Assembly (NCBI RefSeq): GCF_900086705.1
Contig: NZ_LT575483.1
Span: 2,201,894-2,265,893 of the forward strand
Direction of reading: 5' to 3'
DNA length: 64,000 bases
Source: Massilibacillus massiliensis
GTDB taxonomy: Bacteria > Bacillota > Negativicutes > FLKF01
Part shown: piece by piece, positions 18,196 to 26,450 of the stretch
Layout: every line of letters starts with the position of its first letter
How positions within the stretch are numbered: position 1 is the first letter of the stretch
The notes under the pieces: model-generated
Told to the model about the DNA's origin: nothing
Database searches by the model: none
Seen by the model: the letters and a program-made list of their open reading frames with translations, nothing else
Program-made: the position numbers and the translations under genes

Positions 18196-18390
18196 CGTGA
18201 TCCTCCTTATTGCATGACCGTGTTTGCAAGTATTATTGCAGTTCAGACTTTGATTTTTAGAAAATTTTCTTCTTAATATCAACACGATAACACAATTTGA
18301 AGATTTTTAGCAATCTTTAATTGACAGAAAAAACTGAATTTTTAGCGGCTAAAGATTTTTTATTAAGAAATCTAGTCATAATTAAATAAA

Positions 18391-18427
18391 AACAGGAAAA
18401 ATCTTTTTAATTAAGATTTTTCCTGTT
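18391..18427. terminator. Bidirectional terminator near the XRE gene end
   Basis: A perfect 15-bp stem (18391-18405 with 18413-18427), with T-rich tracts on both strands. The right arm overlaps the last codons of the XRE gene. Confidence 0.75.
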
Positions 18428-18785
18428 TGTTTTTTCTGGCATCCCAGAAAATTATATCAAGTGAAGCCTTTATTTTGGCTTTGTCTTCTTCAGTTAATGG
18501 TGTTCCGTTACAAAAGACTTCTGGTTGTTCAAGTACTTTGATAATGTCATTTGCAGGTTTATATCGTTGGTGAACGTTTTGCAATTTACTCGTATCATTA
18601 TTTAAGAGAAAATCAACGCTGACTTTAAAGAAATTAGCGAGCAGCAATAATGTCGCATGATCAGGTTCTCGTTTGCCGATTTCATAATGTGCATATGTCC
18701 CGCGCGGAATACCTAAAATTTCAGCTAACTTCTGTTGTGTTAAGCCTTTGCCCAATCTTAAATTTTTCAAATTTTTTCCTAACAA
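18411..18785 (-). CDS. XRE-family DNA-binding regulator
   Basis: A 124-residue protein with an N-terminal Cro/CI helix-turn-helix (residues 1-65, LTQQKLAEILGIPRGTYAHYE) and a C-terminal tail of unknown role. It starts at a TTG, as an in-frame TGA lies just upstream and there is no ATG. It is divergent from the HD-GYP gene, whose promoter contains a GCGT-A-ACGC repeat that this protein might bind. That link is inferred. Confidence 0.85.
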   Translation of the reverse strand: MLGKNLKNLRLGKGLTQQKLAEILGIPRGTYAHYEIGKREPDHATLLLLANFFKVSVDFLLNNDTSKLQNVHQRYKPANDIIKVLEQPEVFCNGTPLTEEDKAKIKASLDIIFWDARKNKQEKS

Positions 18786-18879
18786 AGCTCATCACAACCT
18801 TTCCTGTAATTATTATATAGGCAGCAGTTTCGTACTAAAATGTTTTGTCGCAATAAGGCACGATAAAGAATGATAAGCA

Positions 18880-18908
18880 TTGACATAGTTGCGTAACGCT
18901 ACTATAAT
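18880..18908 (+). promoter_or_regulatory. Consensus sigma-A promoter of the HD-GYP gene, with internal inverted repeat
   Basis: TTGACA (18880-18885), 17 bases, TATAAT (18903-18908): perfect -35, spacing and -10. The spacer holds GCGT-A-ACGC (18891-18899), well placed for repression. Confidence 0.8.
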
Positions 18909-19038
18909 TTAAGCGTGATTACTTGGAAAATATAATAAAATTGTAATTTAATTACTCATTATGATTGTTTTACGAACGTTTTCTAAAGATTGGCATGGAG
19001 GCATGCATGGATTGTTGAAGTTGAGGATGTGTAAAATC

Positions 19039-20124
19039 ATGAACAAGATCAATATTGCCTTATCGGAAGTTATTCCTGGAATGGTTACTGCAGAAGCTGT
19101 TTTTTCAAGAGATGGAGCGCTTATTTTGGAACGTGATATAAGCATGACAAGTCATATCATTCATCTGCTGAATATGTGGAGGATAGAATCTATTTGGATA
19201 GAAAGTTTTGATGAAACGCAAATTCTAAGTTGCGGAGATATGCCTTTTTTAAAGAAAAATTTAGAAGATGTGGATACCTGTTTTATTGAAAAATATGCTG
19301 TTGTATGTAATAAAAGTAAAAGCCTTTTTACCTATACACGAAAAAATCAATATTTGCCGTATGATATTTTTCGTGAGTTGGCAGACCGGGATTTGTATGA
19401 ACTTTTGCATGAGAAAAAAATATTGGCTTATTTGTATAGATTGAAACCAATGCTAGATGATGTATATTTTCATGCGGTAAACGTAGGACTCATAGCGGGG
19501 CTTATCGCGCGTTGGAATGATTTTCCCGAGCGTATTGTGCGCGCTTTAATTTTAGGCGGGTTACTGCATGATATCGGCAAGGTGAAAATACCTAAATTTA
19601 TTTTAGATAATTTTGGTGCGCTAGATGCTGATGAACAGACCTTGTTTAGATTGCATCCACTCTACAGCTACACGATGATCAAAAGTGTTCGTCATAGTAT
19701 GCCAGCGCTTCAGCGAGCTGTTTTAGAGCAGCATGAGTGCCGTGATGGGAGTGGGTATCCTATGGGAATAGGCGAGGAGAAAATCAGTGATTTTGCAAAA
19801 ATTCTTGCAATAGCCAATGTCTATGATGAGATGACTTCAAATTTTTTTTACCAGAAAAGTATGACACCCTTTCAAGCTTTAGAAAATTTACAGAGCCAGA
19901 TGTTTACAAAACTTGATTTAAAATATTGTGGGGTTTTTATCCAAAACGCGATATCTACATTCATCAATACAACGGTTATACTAAATGATAAAACACAAGC
20001 AGAGGTGCTTCACTTCGATAACTTCATGTCAATGAAACCGACCATAAAAGATACGCGGGGGACTTTATTGGATTTAAATAAAATAGAGCATTTATCCATT
20101 ATTGAGATTATAAAATTCATATGA
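19039..20124 (+). CDS. HD-GYP domain protein (probable c-di-GMP phosphodiesterase)
   Basis: A 361-residue soluble protein with an uncharacterised N-terminal 130 residues and a C-terminal HD-GYP domain. Seen: LLHDIGK (about residue 174), the downstream HP and H residues, and RDGSGYPMG (about 234). These metal-binding and GYP residues suggest hydrolysis of c-di-GMP. Start options are ATG 19039 or upstream codons at 18961 or 19027; I chose 19039 because of GAGG upstream and the usual N-terminal pattern (INIALSEVIPGM). It is driven by the promoter at 18880. Confidence 0.87.
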   Translation: MNKINIALSEVIPGMVTAEAVFSRDGALILERDISMTSHIIHLLNMWRIESIWIESFDETQILSCGDMPFLKKNLEDVDTCFIEKYAVVCNKSKSLFTYTRKNQYLPYDIFRELADRDLYELLHEKKILAYLYRLKPMLDDVYFHAVNVGLIAGLIARWNDFPERIVRALILGGLLHDIGKVKIPKFILDNFGALDADEQTLFRLHPLYSYTMIKSVRHSMPALQRAVLEQHECRDGSGYPMGIGEEKISDFAKILAIANVYDEMTSNFFYQKSMTPFQALENLQSQMFTKLDLKYCGVFIQNAISTFINTTVILNDKTQAEVLHFDNFMSMKPTIKDTRGTLLDLNKIEHLSIIEIIKFI

Positions 20125-20294
20125 CGTTTCAGACACGCCCTAATAAAAGATGATCAATTAAAATAGGTCGTTGTATTGGAATTTAAAAGGCTGCTATTTA
20201 CAAGAGAACTGTTTTTTATTGTCTGCATATTATGTAATATAAGTTCGGTCGTAAAGACCAATTTAAATTTATAAATTCATTTAGGAGGAGAATC

Positions 20295-20576
20295 ATGCCA
20301 TCTCTTATCTATAATGCAACAGAGGGAATTAGCAGTGAAAATCAGGGCTCGATTATTCAAATCACACTAACCAATAATAATGCTGCGGGAGGAGCAGCAG
20401 TTGCGAACTTTATTGTAACTGCCATTTATGCGGGAACTACGACAGAGTATATTTGGTCAGAATCGGTAACTACCCTAGCAGCAGAAGCATCTACGTCCTT
20501 TAATTTATCAATTGACAATGAAACATATGATGCAAATAATCTACATGTTGGAATTAGTTTTCTTAATACAATTTAA
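20295..20576 (+). CDS. Small beta-rich protein of unknown function
   Basis: A 93-residue protein, rich in N, A, S and T, with alternating hydrophobic stretches (IIQITLTNN, ANFIVTAIY) typical of a beta-sandwich. There is no signal peptide or membrane helix. A strong AGGAGGAG ribosome site precedes the ATG, so it is a real gene. It stands before another structural-looking gene at 20718 in the same direction. I do not recognise the family. Confidence 0.7.
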   Translation: MPSLIYNATEGISSENQGSIIQITLTNNNAAGGAAVANFIVTAIYAGTTTEYIWSESVTTLAAEASTSFNLSIDNETYDANNLHVGISFLNTI

Positions 20577-20717
20577 CTTTTTTGGGGGGGTGAAAAACAA
20601 TTTCAAACCCTCTTACATAGAATAACTGTATAATTTCTTATGCCCGCTGAAGGCGTGGGATGCGTCTGATGATAAGAAGTTAAAATTGAGAGATTTTTAT
20701 ACAAGGAGTGCTGATAA

Positions 20718-21326
20718 ATGGCAGTTATCAACATCCCGGCAAGTAAAAGCTTAACACTGACGAATAAGATTCCTACGGGGAATATACAAGATAAAAAGAT
20801 CATCGTTGGCAGTGAAGGAAAGTACACGTATTTTAGTTATCTTTTTTTTGATATGAATGGAATCGCTGGTGATATTGTAGTATTGTCGGCAGTGCTCGTA
20901 TTATTTAAACTTGCTGATTTCTTTAATTCTCCAACACAGCGATTTTTGATGAATCCTTTACGTGAACAATTCAGTTCCTTTTCAACCTATGAAAATGATT
21001 GTTTAATAGATTCAGATCCAGAACTAAAACGAGAGTTTCTACCGTTCACGAAAAAAGTTGCCATTGAAATTGACATAACGACTATCTTTCGAAAATGGCT
21101 GGAAAACACTTTAGTCAATAGAGGCGTTGTTATAAAGGATGGTGTATATACGAAACCCTGTATTTTAAGTCATACTTGTTTTGGGTCGGCGTACAATAAA
21201 GATAATATGCTAATACCATTTATAAGAGTGCATTTTAAATCAAATTCTGGTGGTGTTCTTCCAGTGCCTAATTTGACTTATACTGCGATGCAAATACCGG
21301 AGCAAACGGATTACTACAATTTATAA
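20718..21326 (+). CDS. DNRLRE-like beta-sandwich protein
   Basis: A 202-residue protein. The order of a 'FFDMNGI...VLSAVLVLFKL' segment, an 'IEIDITTIFRKWLE' segment and a final 'IPFIRVHFKS' strand resembles the DNRLRE family of extracellular carbohydrate-associated or structural modules. No signal peptide is visible, which is odd for that family. AAGGAG precedes the ATG. It may work with the small protein at 20295. Function is unknown; a surface or spore-coat role would be a guess. Confidence 0.65.
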   Translation: MAVINIPASKSLTLTNKIPTGNIQDKKIIVGSEGKYTYFSYLFFDMNGIAGDIVVLSAVLVLFKLADFFNSPTQRFLMNPLREQFSSFSTYENDCLIDSDPELKREFLPFTKKVAIEIDITTIFRKWLENTLVNRGVVIKDGVYTKPCILSHTCFGSAYNKDNMLIPFIRVHFKSNSGGVLPVPNLTYTAMQIPEQTDYYNL

Positions 21327-21618
21327 GTTGTAGCAAACCTTTAAATCAGTGTTATATGTTTTTGATAAGATTATATACTAGGATACAACATGTTTACATA
21401 AAAATTTATTAAATTTGTTTTGCAATTGGATATAAGGTGTTTAGATCGAACTAAAAAGTTTACGAATTTCTCATAATTTGTTAATAAATTGATGTATAGT
21501 GTATACATTAGGCAATTTTATTGCAAAGGATAGTTCGTATTGATATGATATATCATATTAATATAAAGAGATAATGAAGGATCTTTAGCAAACAAAAATT
21601 AGATAGCGTTTATTCAGC

Positions 21619-21674
21619 AAAGAAGCTGGCAGACCTCAGATGATGGATTTTTAGGTTTGTGGCTTCTTTTTGTT
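21619..21674 (+). terminator. Leader terminator (candidate attenuator) before the amino-acid ABC operon
   Basis: AAAGAAGC (21619-21626) pairs with GCTTCTTT (21662-21669), with inner AGACCT/AGGTTT pairs, followed by a T-rich run. It sits 31 bases before the first start codon and well after the likely promoter, so it must be read through for expression. No T-box or known amino-acid riboswitch consensus is visible in 21327-21618. Confidence 0.6.
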
Positions 21675-21704
21675 TTGTTGAAAGCAGAAAGGGAGGGGTG
21701 CAGC

Positions 21705-22436
21705 TTGATAAACTTAGATCATATTCATAAATATTTTGGCGAGTTGCATGTATTAAATGGAGTCAGTCTCCGGGTGGCTGAGGGCGAGAAGGTGGTTATT
21801 ATTGGACCAAGCGGTTCAGGAAAAAGTACATTGATTCGGTGTATAAATCTTTTGGAAACACCAGAAGAAGGTAGTGTTGTGGTGGATCAGATAGATTTAC
21901 TATCTACTCCGGGGGCCATTGCGAAAGTAAGGCAGTCGATGGGAATGGTATTTCAACAGTTCAATTTGTATCCGCATATGACTGTATTGGAGAACTTGAT
22001 TTTAGCGCCCATGAAACTGAAAGGAATTCGACGTGAAGAAGCGATTGCTTCAGGAATGCATTATTTAGAACGTGTAGGTTTAAAAGACAAGGCAAACGCC
22101 TATCCGGCGCAGCTTTCCGGTGGGCAGCAGCAGCGGGTGGCGATTGCCAGAGCTTTAAATATGAAGCCGAAGATTATGCTGTTTGATGAACCGACTTCGG
22201 CGCTAGACCCAGAGATGATTCAGGAAGTTTTGGATGTTATGATTCAATTAGCAGATGAAGGGATTACGATGGTTGTGGTAACACATGAAATGGGATTTGC
22301 ACGAAGAGTTGCTGATCGCGTGATTTTCATGGCAGATGGCGGTATCGTAGAAGAGAATACGCCCGAGAAATTTTTTACAAATCCTGCGCATGATAGAACG
22401 AAACAGTTTTTAAGCAGAATTGCACACGCGGTTTAA
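21705..22436 (+). CDS. glnQ: Polar amino-acid ABC transporter ATP-binding protein (GlnQ-like)
   Basis: A 243-residue ABC ATPase: Walker [10 protein letters not shown] (about residue 34), Q-loop FQQFNL, signature LSGGQQQR, Walker [13 protein letters not shown]-loop THE. The start is a TTG at 21705 with GGGAGGGG just upstream; an earlier in-frame codon at 21657 lies inside the leader terminator. It is first of four genes with a binding protein and two permeases, so the unit is a complete importer. Confidence 0.92.
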   Translation: MINLDHIHKYFGELHVLNGVSLRVAEGEKVVIIGPSGSGKSTLIRCINLLETPEEGSVVVDQIDLLSTPGAIAKVRQSMGMVFQQFNLYPHMTVLENLILAPMKLKGIRREEAIASGMHYLERVGLKDKANAYPAQLSGGQQQRVAIARALNMKPKIMLFDEPTSALDPEMIQEVLDVMIQLADEGITMVVVTHEMGFARRVADRVIFMADGGIVEENTPEKFFTNPAHDRTKQFLSRIAHAV

Positions 22437-22462
22437 TTTAATTTTAGGAAGGGTGATTGAAC

Positions 22463-23287
22463 ATGAAAAAGGTATTTATTTTAGGAATTGTATTGATGAT
22501 GGGGCTTAGTCTGGTGTTTACAGCTGGATGTGGTGGAACAGACAATTCTAAGGCAGCATCTTCTAATGGCAGTGGAGAAAGTGTCGATATAAAAACGGTA
22601 AAAGAGCGTGGTGTCTTGAAAGTAGGCGTTAAAGTGGATGTGCCTAAGTTTGGCTTTAAAGATCCTTCTACTGGTCAAATCGATGGGATGGAAATTGATA
22701 TTGCAAAAACGATTGCGAAAAAGATTTTGGGGGATGAAACAAAAGTAGAGTTCCAGCCAGTTACGGCTAAGACACGCGGGCCGCTTTTAGATAATGGTGA
22801 AGTTGATTATGTAATTGCAACGTTTACAATTACGGAAGAACGTAAACAAAGTTATAATTTTTCGGAAGCCTATTTTAAAGATGGCGTAGCGCTCATGGTG
22901 AAAAAAGATGCTGGAATTACAGATTTAGCAGGGCTGAATGGTAAAAAAATCGGTGTTGCACAAAGCGCAACAAGTAAAAAAGCATTGTTGGATGAAATTA
23001 AACAACAAAATTTAAAAGTTGATATTCTTGAATTTGGTACGTATCCGGAAATTAAAACAGCTTTGGATTCTGGACGCGTGGATTGCTTTTCTGTAGATGC
23101 AGCAATTTTGGCGGGGTATGTTGATGATAGTACGGTTATCTTACCGGCACGTTATGCACCGCAACTTTATGGCATTGCATCGAAAAAAAGCAATGAAGGC
23201 TTGGCTAAAATTGCAAACGACAGCGTAAAAGAAATGCAGTCCTCGGGTGACTTGGATAAAATTATCACGAAATGGGGGTTGAAGTAA
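22463..23287 (+). CDS. Amino-acid ABC transporter substrate-binding lipoprotein
   Basis: A 274-residue solute-binding protein of family 3. The N-terminus has a lipoprotein signal (KKVFILG... then lipobox FTAGC, cysteine near residue 23), then a Ser/Gly linker, then the binding fold (GVLKVGVKVD, DVDYVIATFT-like region, RVDCFSVD). The start is the ATG at 22463; a TTG six bases earlier is less likely. Resemblance is to aspartate/glutamate/glutamine binders, but cyst(e)ine is also possible. Confidence 0.9.
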   Translation: MKKVFILGIVLMMGLSLVFTAGCGGTDNSKAASSNGSGESVDIKTVKERGVLKVGVKVDVPKFGFKDPSTGQIDGMEIDIAKTIAKKILGDETKVEFQPVTAKTRGPLLDNGEVDYVIATFTITEERKQSYNFSEAYFKDGVALMVKKDAGITDLAGLNGKKIGVAQSATSKKALLDEIKQQNLKVDILEFGTYPEIKTALDSGRVDCFSVDAAILAGYVDDSTVILPARYAPQLYGIASKKSNEGLAKIANDSVKEMQSSGDLDKIITKWGLK

Positions 23288-23959
23288 GTGTCTGGCCCGT
23301 TTGCCCTTTTTAAGTGGCAGGCAGTTTTTGCAGATTGGCGGATTTTCGCAGAGGGGTTTGGTATGACGTTGCTTGTGGCTGCATTGGCTTTATTGCTGGC
23401 TCTAGCTTTGGGGATTTTATTCGGAATTATGGGAACAGCGCACCAAAAGTTGCTGCGTTATATCAATCGAGTCTATGTAGAGTTTATTCAAAATACACCG
23501 CTCGTAATTCAGATTTTTTTCCTTTATAATGGGTTACCTTATTTAGGTTTGATGCTGCCAGTGTTTTGGGTAGGTATGCTTGGTATTGGTATTTATCATG
23601 GTGCTTATGTAGCTGAGGTTGTACGCGCGGGAATATTGTCAATTCCTAAGGGGCAGTTTGAATCAGCTTCTGCGCAAGGGTTTTCCTATTGGAGTGCGAT
23701 GCGTTATATTATTTTGCCGCAGGCTAAAAGGATGGCGTATCCGCCACTCACCAATTTAGCGGTCAATTTAATTAAAAATACTTCGGTTATGGCGATGATT
23801 GCCGGTGGCGAATTGATGTATCATGCGGATTCTTGGGCCAGTGCAAACTTATATTACGGCCCAGCTTATATCGTAACAGGTTTACTTTATATTGCAATTT
23901 GTCTTCCTTTAGCCACCTATGCAAAACGCCTGGAACGCCGGTTGGAGGTAACAGCATGA
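23288..23959 (+). CDS. Amino-acid ABC transporter permease 1 (GlnM/GlnP-like)
   Basis: A 223-residue His/Glu/Gln-type inner-membrane permease with about five helices and the EAA-like loop [22 protein letters not shown]. It begins at a GTG that directly follows the binding-protein stop codon. Its last bases overlap the start of the second permease (ATGA). Confidence 0.9.
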   Translation: MSGPFALFKWQAVFADWRIFAEGFGMTLLVAALALLLALALGILFGIMGTAHQKLLRYINRVYVEFIQNTPLVIQIFFLYNGLPYLGLMLPVFWVGMLGIGIYHGAYVAEVVRAGILSIPKGQFESASAQGFSYWSAMRYIILPQAKRMAYPPLTNLAVNLIKNTSVMAMIAGGELMYHADSWASANLYYGPAYIVTGLLYIAICLPLATYAKRLERRLEVTA

Positions 23960-24600
23960 ATGAACTTTTCCAACCATCTGTACTGCTCTTTCTAGGGCAA
24001 GGACTATTAACTACAATTTATATCGCAGCTGCCTCCATAATTCTAAGCTTAATTCTCGGCATATTCTTTGGAATTATGAGATTTCATGGTGGATTACAGG
24101 GGCATTTAGCGACTTTTTATATTGAGATCGTTCGAAATACACCCTTATTATTGTTCATTTTGGTATTTCGTTTCATGACACCGCTGCCACCCGTGCAGGC
24201 TGGTATTGTGGCGATGACGGTATTTACAACAGCGATTATTGCTGAAATTGTTCGCGGCGGGTTGAAATCCATTCATAAAGGGCAGTGGGAAGCTGCAATT
24301 GCGCAAGGCTTTAGTGCTTGGGAAACTTTACGTTATATTGTTTTGCCGCAGGCGTTGCGTAATGTGATTCCGCCGCTTGTTTCCCAATGTACAACGGTGA
24401 TTAAAGATACTTCTTTTGTATGGGCGGTAGGAATCGAGGATCTTACAGGAAAAGGTATGATTATTATGGGACGTTATGGAACAACGGAACAGGTATTCAC
24501 GTTGTTTGGTATGATTGCAACTGCATATTTTGTGATCAATTATGCACTTTCTTGCTATTCGCGCCGGGTACAAAGCAGGTTGGTATGCAAAAGTTATTAA
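23956..24600 (+). CDS. Amino-acid ABC transporter permease 2 (GlnM/GlnP-like)
   Basis: A 214-residue partner permease with the loop [22 protein letters not shown]. The start at 23956 is set by GGAGG and the ATGA overlap with the previous gene. It ends just before the repeat element at 24605, after which the operon terminator lies at 24739. Confidence 0.9.
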   Translation: MNELFQPSVLLFLGQGLLTTIYIAAASIILSLILGIFFGIMRFHGGLQGHLATFYIEIVRNTPLLLFILVFRFMTPLPPVQAGIVAMTVFTTAIIAEIVRGGLKSIHKGQWEAAIAQGFSAWETLRYIVLPQALRNVIPPLVSQCTTVIKDTSFVWAVGIEDLTGKGMIIMGRYGTTEQVFTLFGMIATAYFVINYALSCYSRRVQSRLVCKSY

Positions 24601-24604
24601 TTTT

Positions 24605-24737
24605 AGCGTGTAGACAAATCATATATTTATGTTGATAACTTAGAAAAAACCGAAATTCGTTCCACTTATAAACTAGTACGAAGATGAGTGCTTATCGCCG
24701 ACCCGCAACCTATCTGTCCATAGTTTGTCTACACGCT
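24605..24737. repeat. Structured repeat element, short form, bounded by 14-bp inverted repeats
   Basis: AGCGTGTAGACAAA (24605-24618) and TTTGTCTACACGCT (24724-24737) are a perfect inverted pair. The core between them matches the core of the longer element at 43221-43450 (GTTGATAA...TTAGAAAA, TAGTACGAAGAT, then GAGTGCTTATC-CCGACCCGC and ATCTGTC). The short form lacks 108 bases present in the long one. It contains no open frame. It could be a mobile repeat or a folded RNA. Confidence 0.75.
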
Positions 24738-24738
24738 G

Positions 24739-24777
24739 GGCGTTGTATTTCTTGTTAAAGAAATGCAACGCCTTTTT
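24739..24777 (+). terminator. Terminator of the amino-acid ABC operon
   Basis: GGCGTTGTATTTC (24739-24751) pairs with GAAATGCAACGCC (24760-24772) with one mismatch, followed by TTTTT. Confidence 0.88.
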
Positions 24778-24813
24778 ATATGAAAATAATACATTGTTTT
24801 CATATATGTTTTA

Positions 24814-24842
24814 TTGACCACGAACTTTCTTTGTGATATAGT
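24814..24842 (+). promoter_or_regulatory. Sigma-A promoter of the TcyP-like gene
   Basis: TTGACC (24814-24819), 17 bases, TATAGT (24837-24842). It lies about 80 bases before the chosen start codon. Confidence 0.65.
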
Positions 24843-24864
24843 TTTGTAGTAAAAATTTGTTAGT

Positions 24865-24891
24865 GTTTCATTTCGGATACTGGAATGAAAC
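24865..24891. promoter_or_regulatory. Inverted repeat GTTTCATT-N11-AATGAAAC, candidate operator
   Basis: Perfect 8-bp arms (24865-24872 and 24884-24891) lie just downstream of the promoter and before the ribosome site of the symporter gene. They could bind a repressor responding to sulfur or amino acids, or form a small hairpin in the leader. Confidence 0.4.
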
Positions 24892-24922
24892 AAAATTTAG
24901 ATCGGTTAGGGAGGGAAAGTTT

Positions 24923-26257
24923 ATGGTTCTTATCAATATTATTTTTATTGGATTGGTGTTTTACGCAATTTATTATATGCAAAAAAAACAAGTGGATTTT
25001 GGAAAACGTGTAATTTTTGGACTGTTTGCAGGTGTAGTACTCGGCATAGGACTTCAATGGATTTTCGGCGGAACATCACCTGTTGTGAAAGAAATCAATC
25101 GTTGGATTGATATTGTAGGTACGGGTTATGTACGATTACTGAAAATGATCGTTGTTCCATTGGTTCTTGTTTCCATAACATCGTCGATCATTCATATTAA
25201 GGATTTGAAAACATTTAGAAAAACAGGCGTTCTTGTGATTGCAATTTTATTATTTACGACTGCGATTGCTGCATCGATTGGTGCTGCATCGGCACTTGGG
25301 TTTCAGCTATCTGCCAATGGGATGGAAGCTGGTGATGCACAACTTGGAGCAGCAAAAAAAATTGAAACAAAGCTTGATTCTTTTCAGGCCAAACCAATAC
25401 AGCAGCAACTCATTGAGATTATTCCTACAAATATTTTTCAGTCTATGACCGGGCAAGGTGGTGCGGATACATTGTCTGTTGTATTTATCGCAGCAATTCT
25501 CGGAATTAGTATTTTAAAAATCAGACAATATAAGCCAGAGACCGCAGAGTTTTTGACAAAGGGTATGCAGGCGCTGCAGGATATTGTAATGCAAGTTGTT
25601 GATTTCGTACTTTTGCTCACGCCGTATGGTGTGCTTGCATTGATTACAAAATTTGTTTCAACAAGTAATATGGAGGAAATATTGAAATTAGTTCAATTTG
25701 TATTTGCTTCTTATGTGGCACTTATCCTTATGTTTGGTGTACATTTACTTTTACTAATCGCTGCAGGTTTTAGTCCGGTACAATATATAAAGAAGTCATT
25801 TCCTGTGTTGGCCTTTGCTTTTACTTCGCGAACAAGTGCAGGCACATTACCGCTTACCGTAGATGCGCTGATCAAGAAATTAAATGTTTCACAGGGAATT
25901 GCCAATTTGGCTGCTTCTTTTGGTGTAAGTATTGGGCAAAATGGCTGTGCGGGAATCTATCCGGCGATGTTGGCGGTTATGATTGCACCAACGGTTGGAA
26001 TTGATCCGTTGACCCCAATGTTTTTAATTAAACTGGTGATTGTCGTTGCACTAAGTTCTTTTGGAATTGCCGGTGTGGGCGGGGGAGCAACATTTGCGGC
26101 ACTGGTTGTGCTTTCGACGATGGGATTACCAGTGGCTCTTGTAGGACTACTAATTGCAATTGAGCCACTAATTGATATGGGAAGAACTGCATTAAATGTC
26201 AGTGGGGCAATGACAACAGCATTGCTTGCCGAAAAATTATCCGGAGAGAAAAAATAA
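24923..26257 (+). CDS. tcyP: Sodium:dicarboxylate-family symporter, TcyP-like (cystine uptake)
   Basis: A 444-residue polytopic symporter of the DAACS family. It begins with a helix followed by YYMQKKQVDFGKRV, as in L-cystine symporter TcyP. It has the serine-rich re-entrant loop (AFTSRTSAGTLPLT) and a C-terminal GIAGVGGGA region and NVSGAM motif. The start at 24923 follows GGGAGGGAAAG; an in-frame codon at 24857 is upstream of that site. Substrate by family resemblance is cystine, with other amino acids possible. Confidence 0.82.
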   Translation: MVLINIIFIGLVFYAIYYMQKKQVDFGKRVIFGLFAGVVLGIGLQWIFGGTSPVVKEINRWIDIVGTGYVRLLKMIVVPLVLVSITSSIIHIKDLKTFRKTGVLVIAILLFTTAIAASIGAASALGFQLSANGMEAGDAQLGAAKKIETKLDSFQAKPIQQQLIEIIPTNIFQSMTGQGGADTLSVVFIAAILGISILKIRQYKPETAEFLTKGMQALQDIVMQVVDFVLLLTPYGVLALITKFVSTSNMEEILKLVQFVFASYVALILMFGVHLLLLIAAGFSPVQYIKKSFPVLAFAFTSRTSAGTLPLTVDALIKKLNVSQGIANLAASFGVSIGQNGCAGIYPAMLAVMIAPTVGIDPLTPMFLIKLVIVVALSSFGIAGVGGGATFAALVVLSTMGLPVALVGLLIAIEPLIDMGRTALNVSGAMTTALLAEKLSGEKK

Positions 26258-26360
26258 ATACAAAAATAGACTGCTGTAAAACATTTACCGCAGTCTATTT
26301 TTATGCTCGTAAATTAAATCTTGGCAACAAGTTGTATGACAAAAGATAATTTTCATTTAC

Positions 26361-26389
26361 TTGATCAGGTTTATATCATGGATTATAGT
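26361..26389 (+). promoter_or_regulatory. Candidate sigma-A promoter of the mannitol operon
   Basis: TTGATC (26361-26366), 17 bases, TATAGT (26384-26389). No sigma-54 motif is visible here, unlike the other two PTS operons. Confidence 0.5.
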
Positions 26390-26450
26390 TATAGATATAA
26401 AAAGTATTTAAAATTTGTCAACAAGGGCAAAATAAAAGGGGGTATATCAA

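Noticed and set aside
21327-21704. T-box leader for the amino-acid transporter
   Set aside because: The conserved antiterminator T-box sequence and specifier-loop landmarks are not visible.
24605-24737. Insertion sequence, because of the perfect terminal inverted repeats
   Set aside because: No transposase frame and no clear target duplication; only 133 bases. Described as a repeat element, with mobility unproven.
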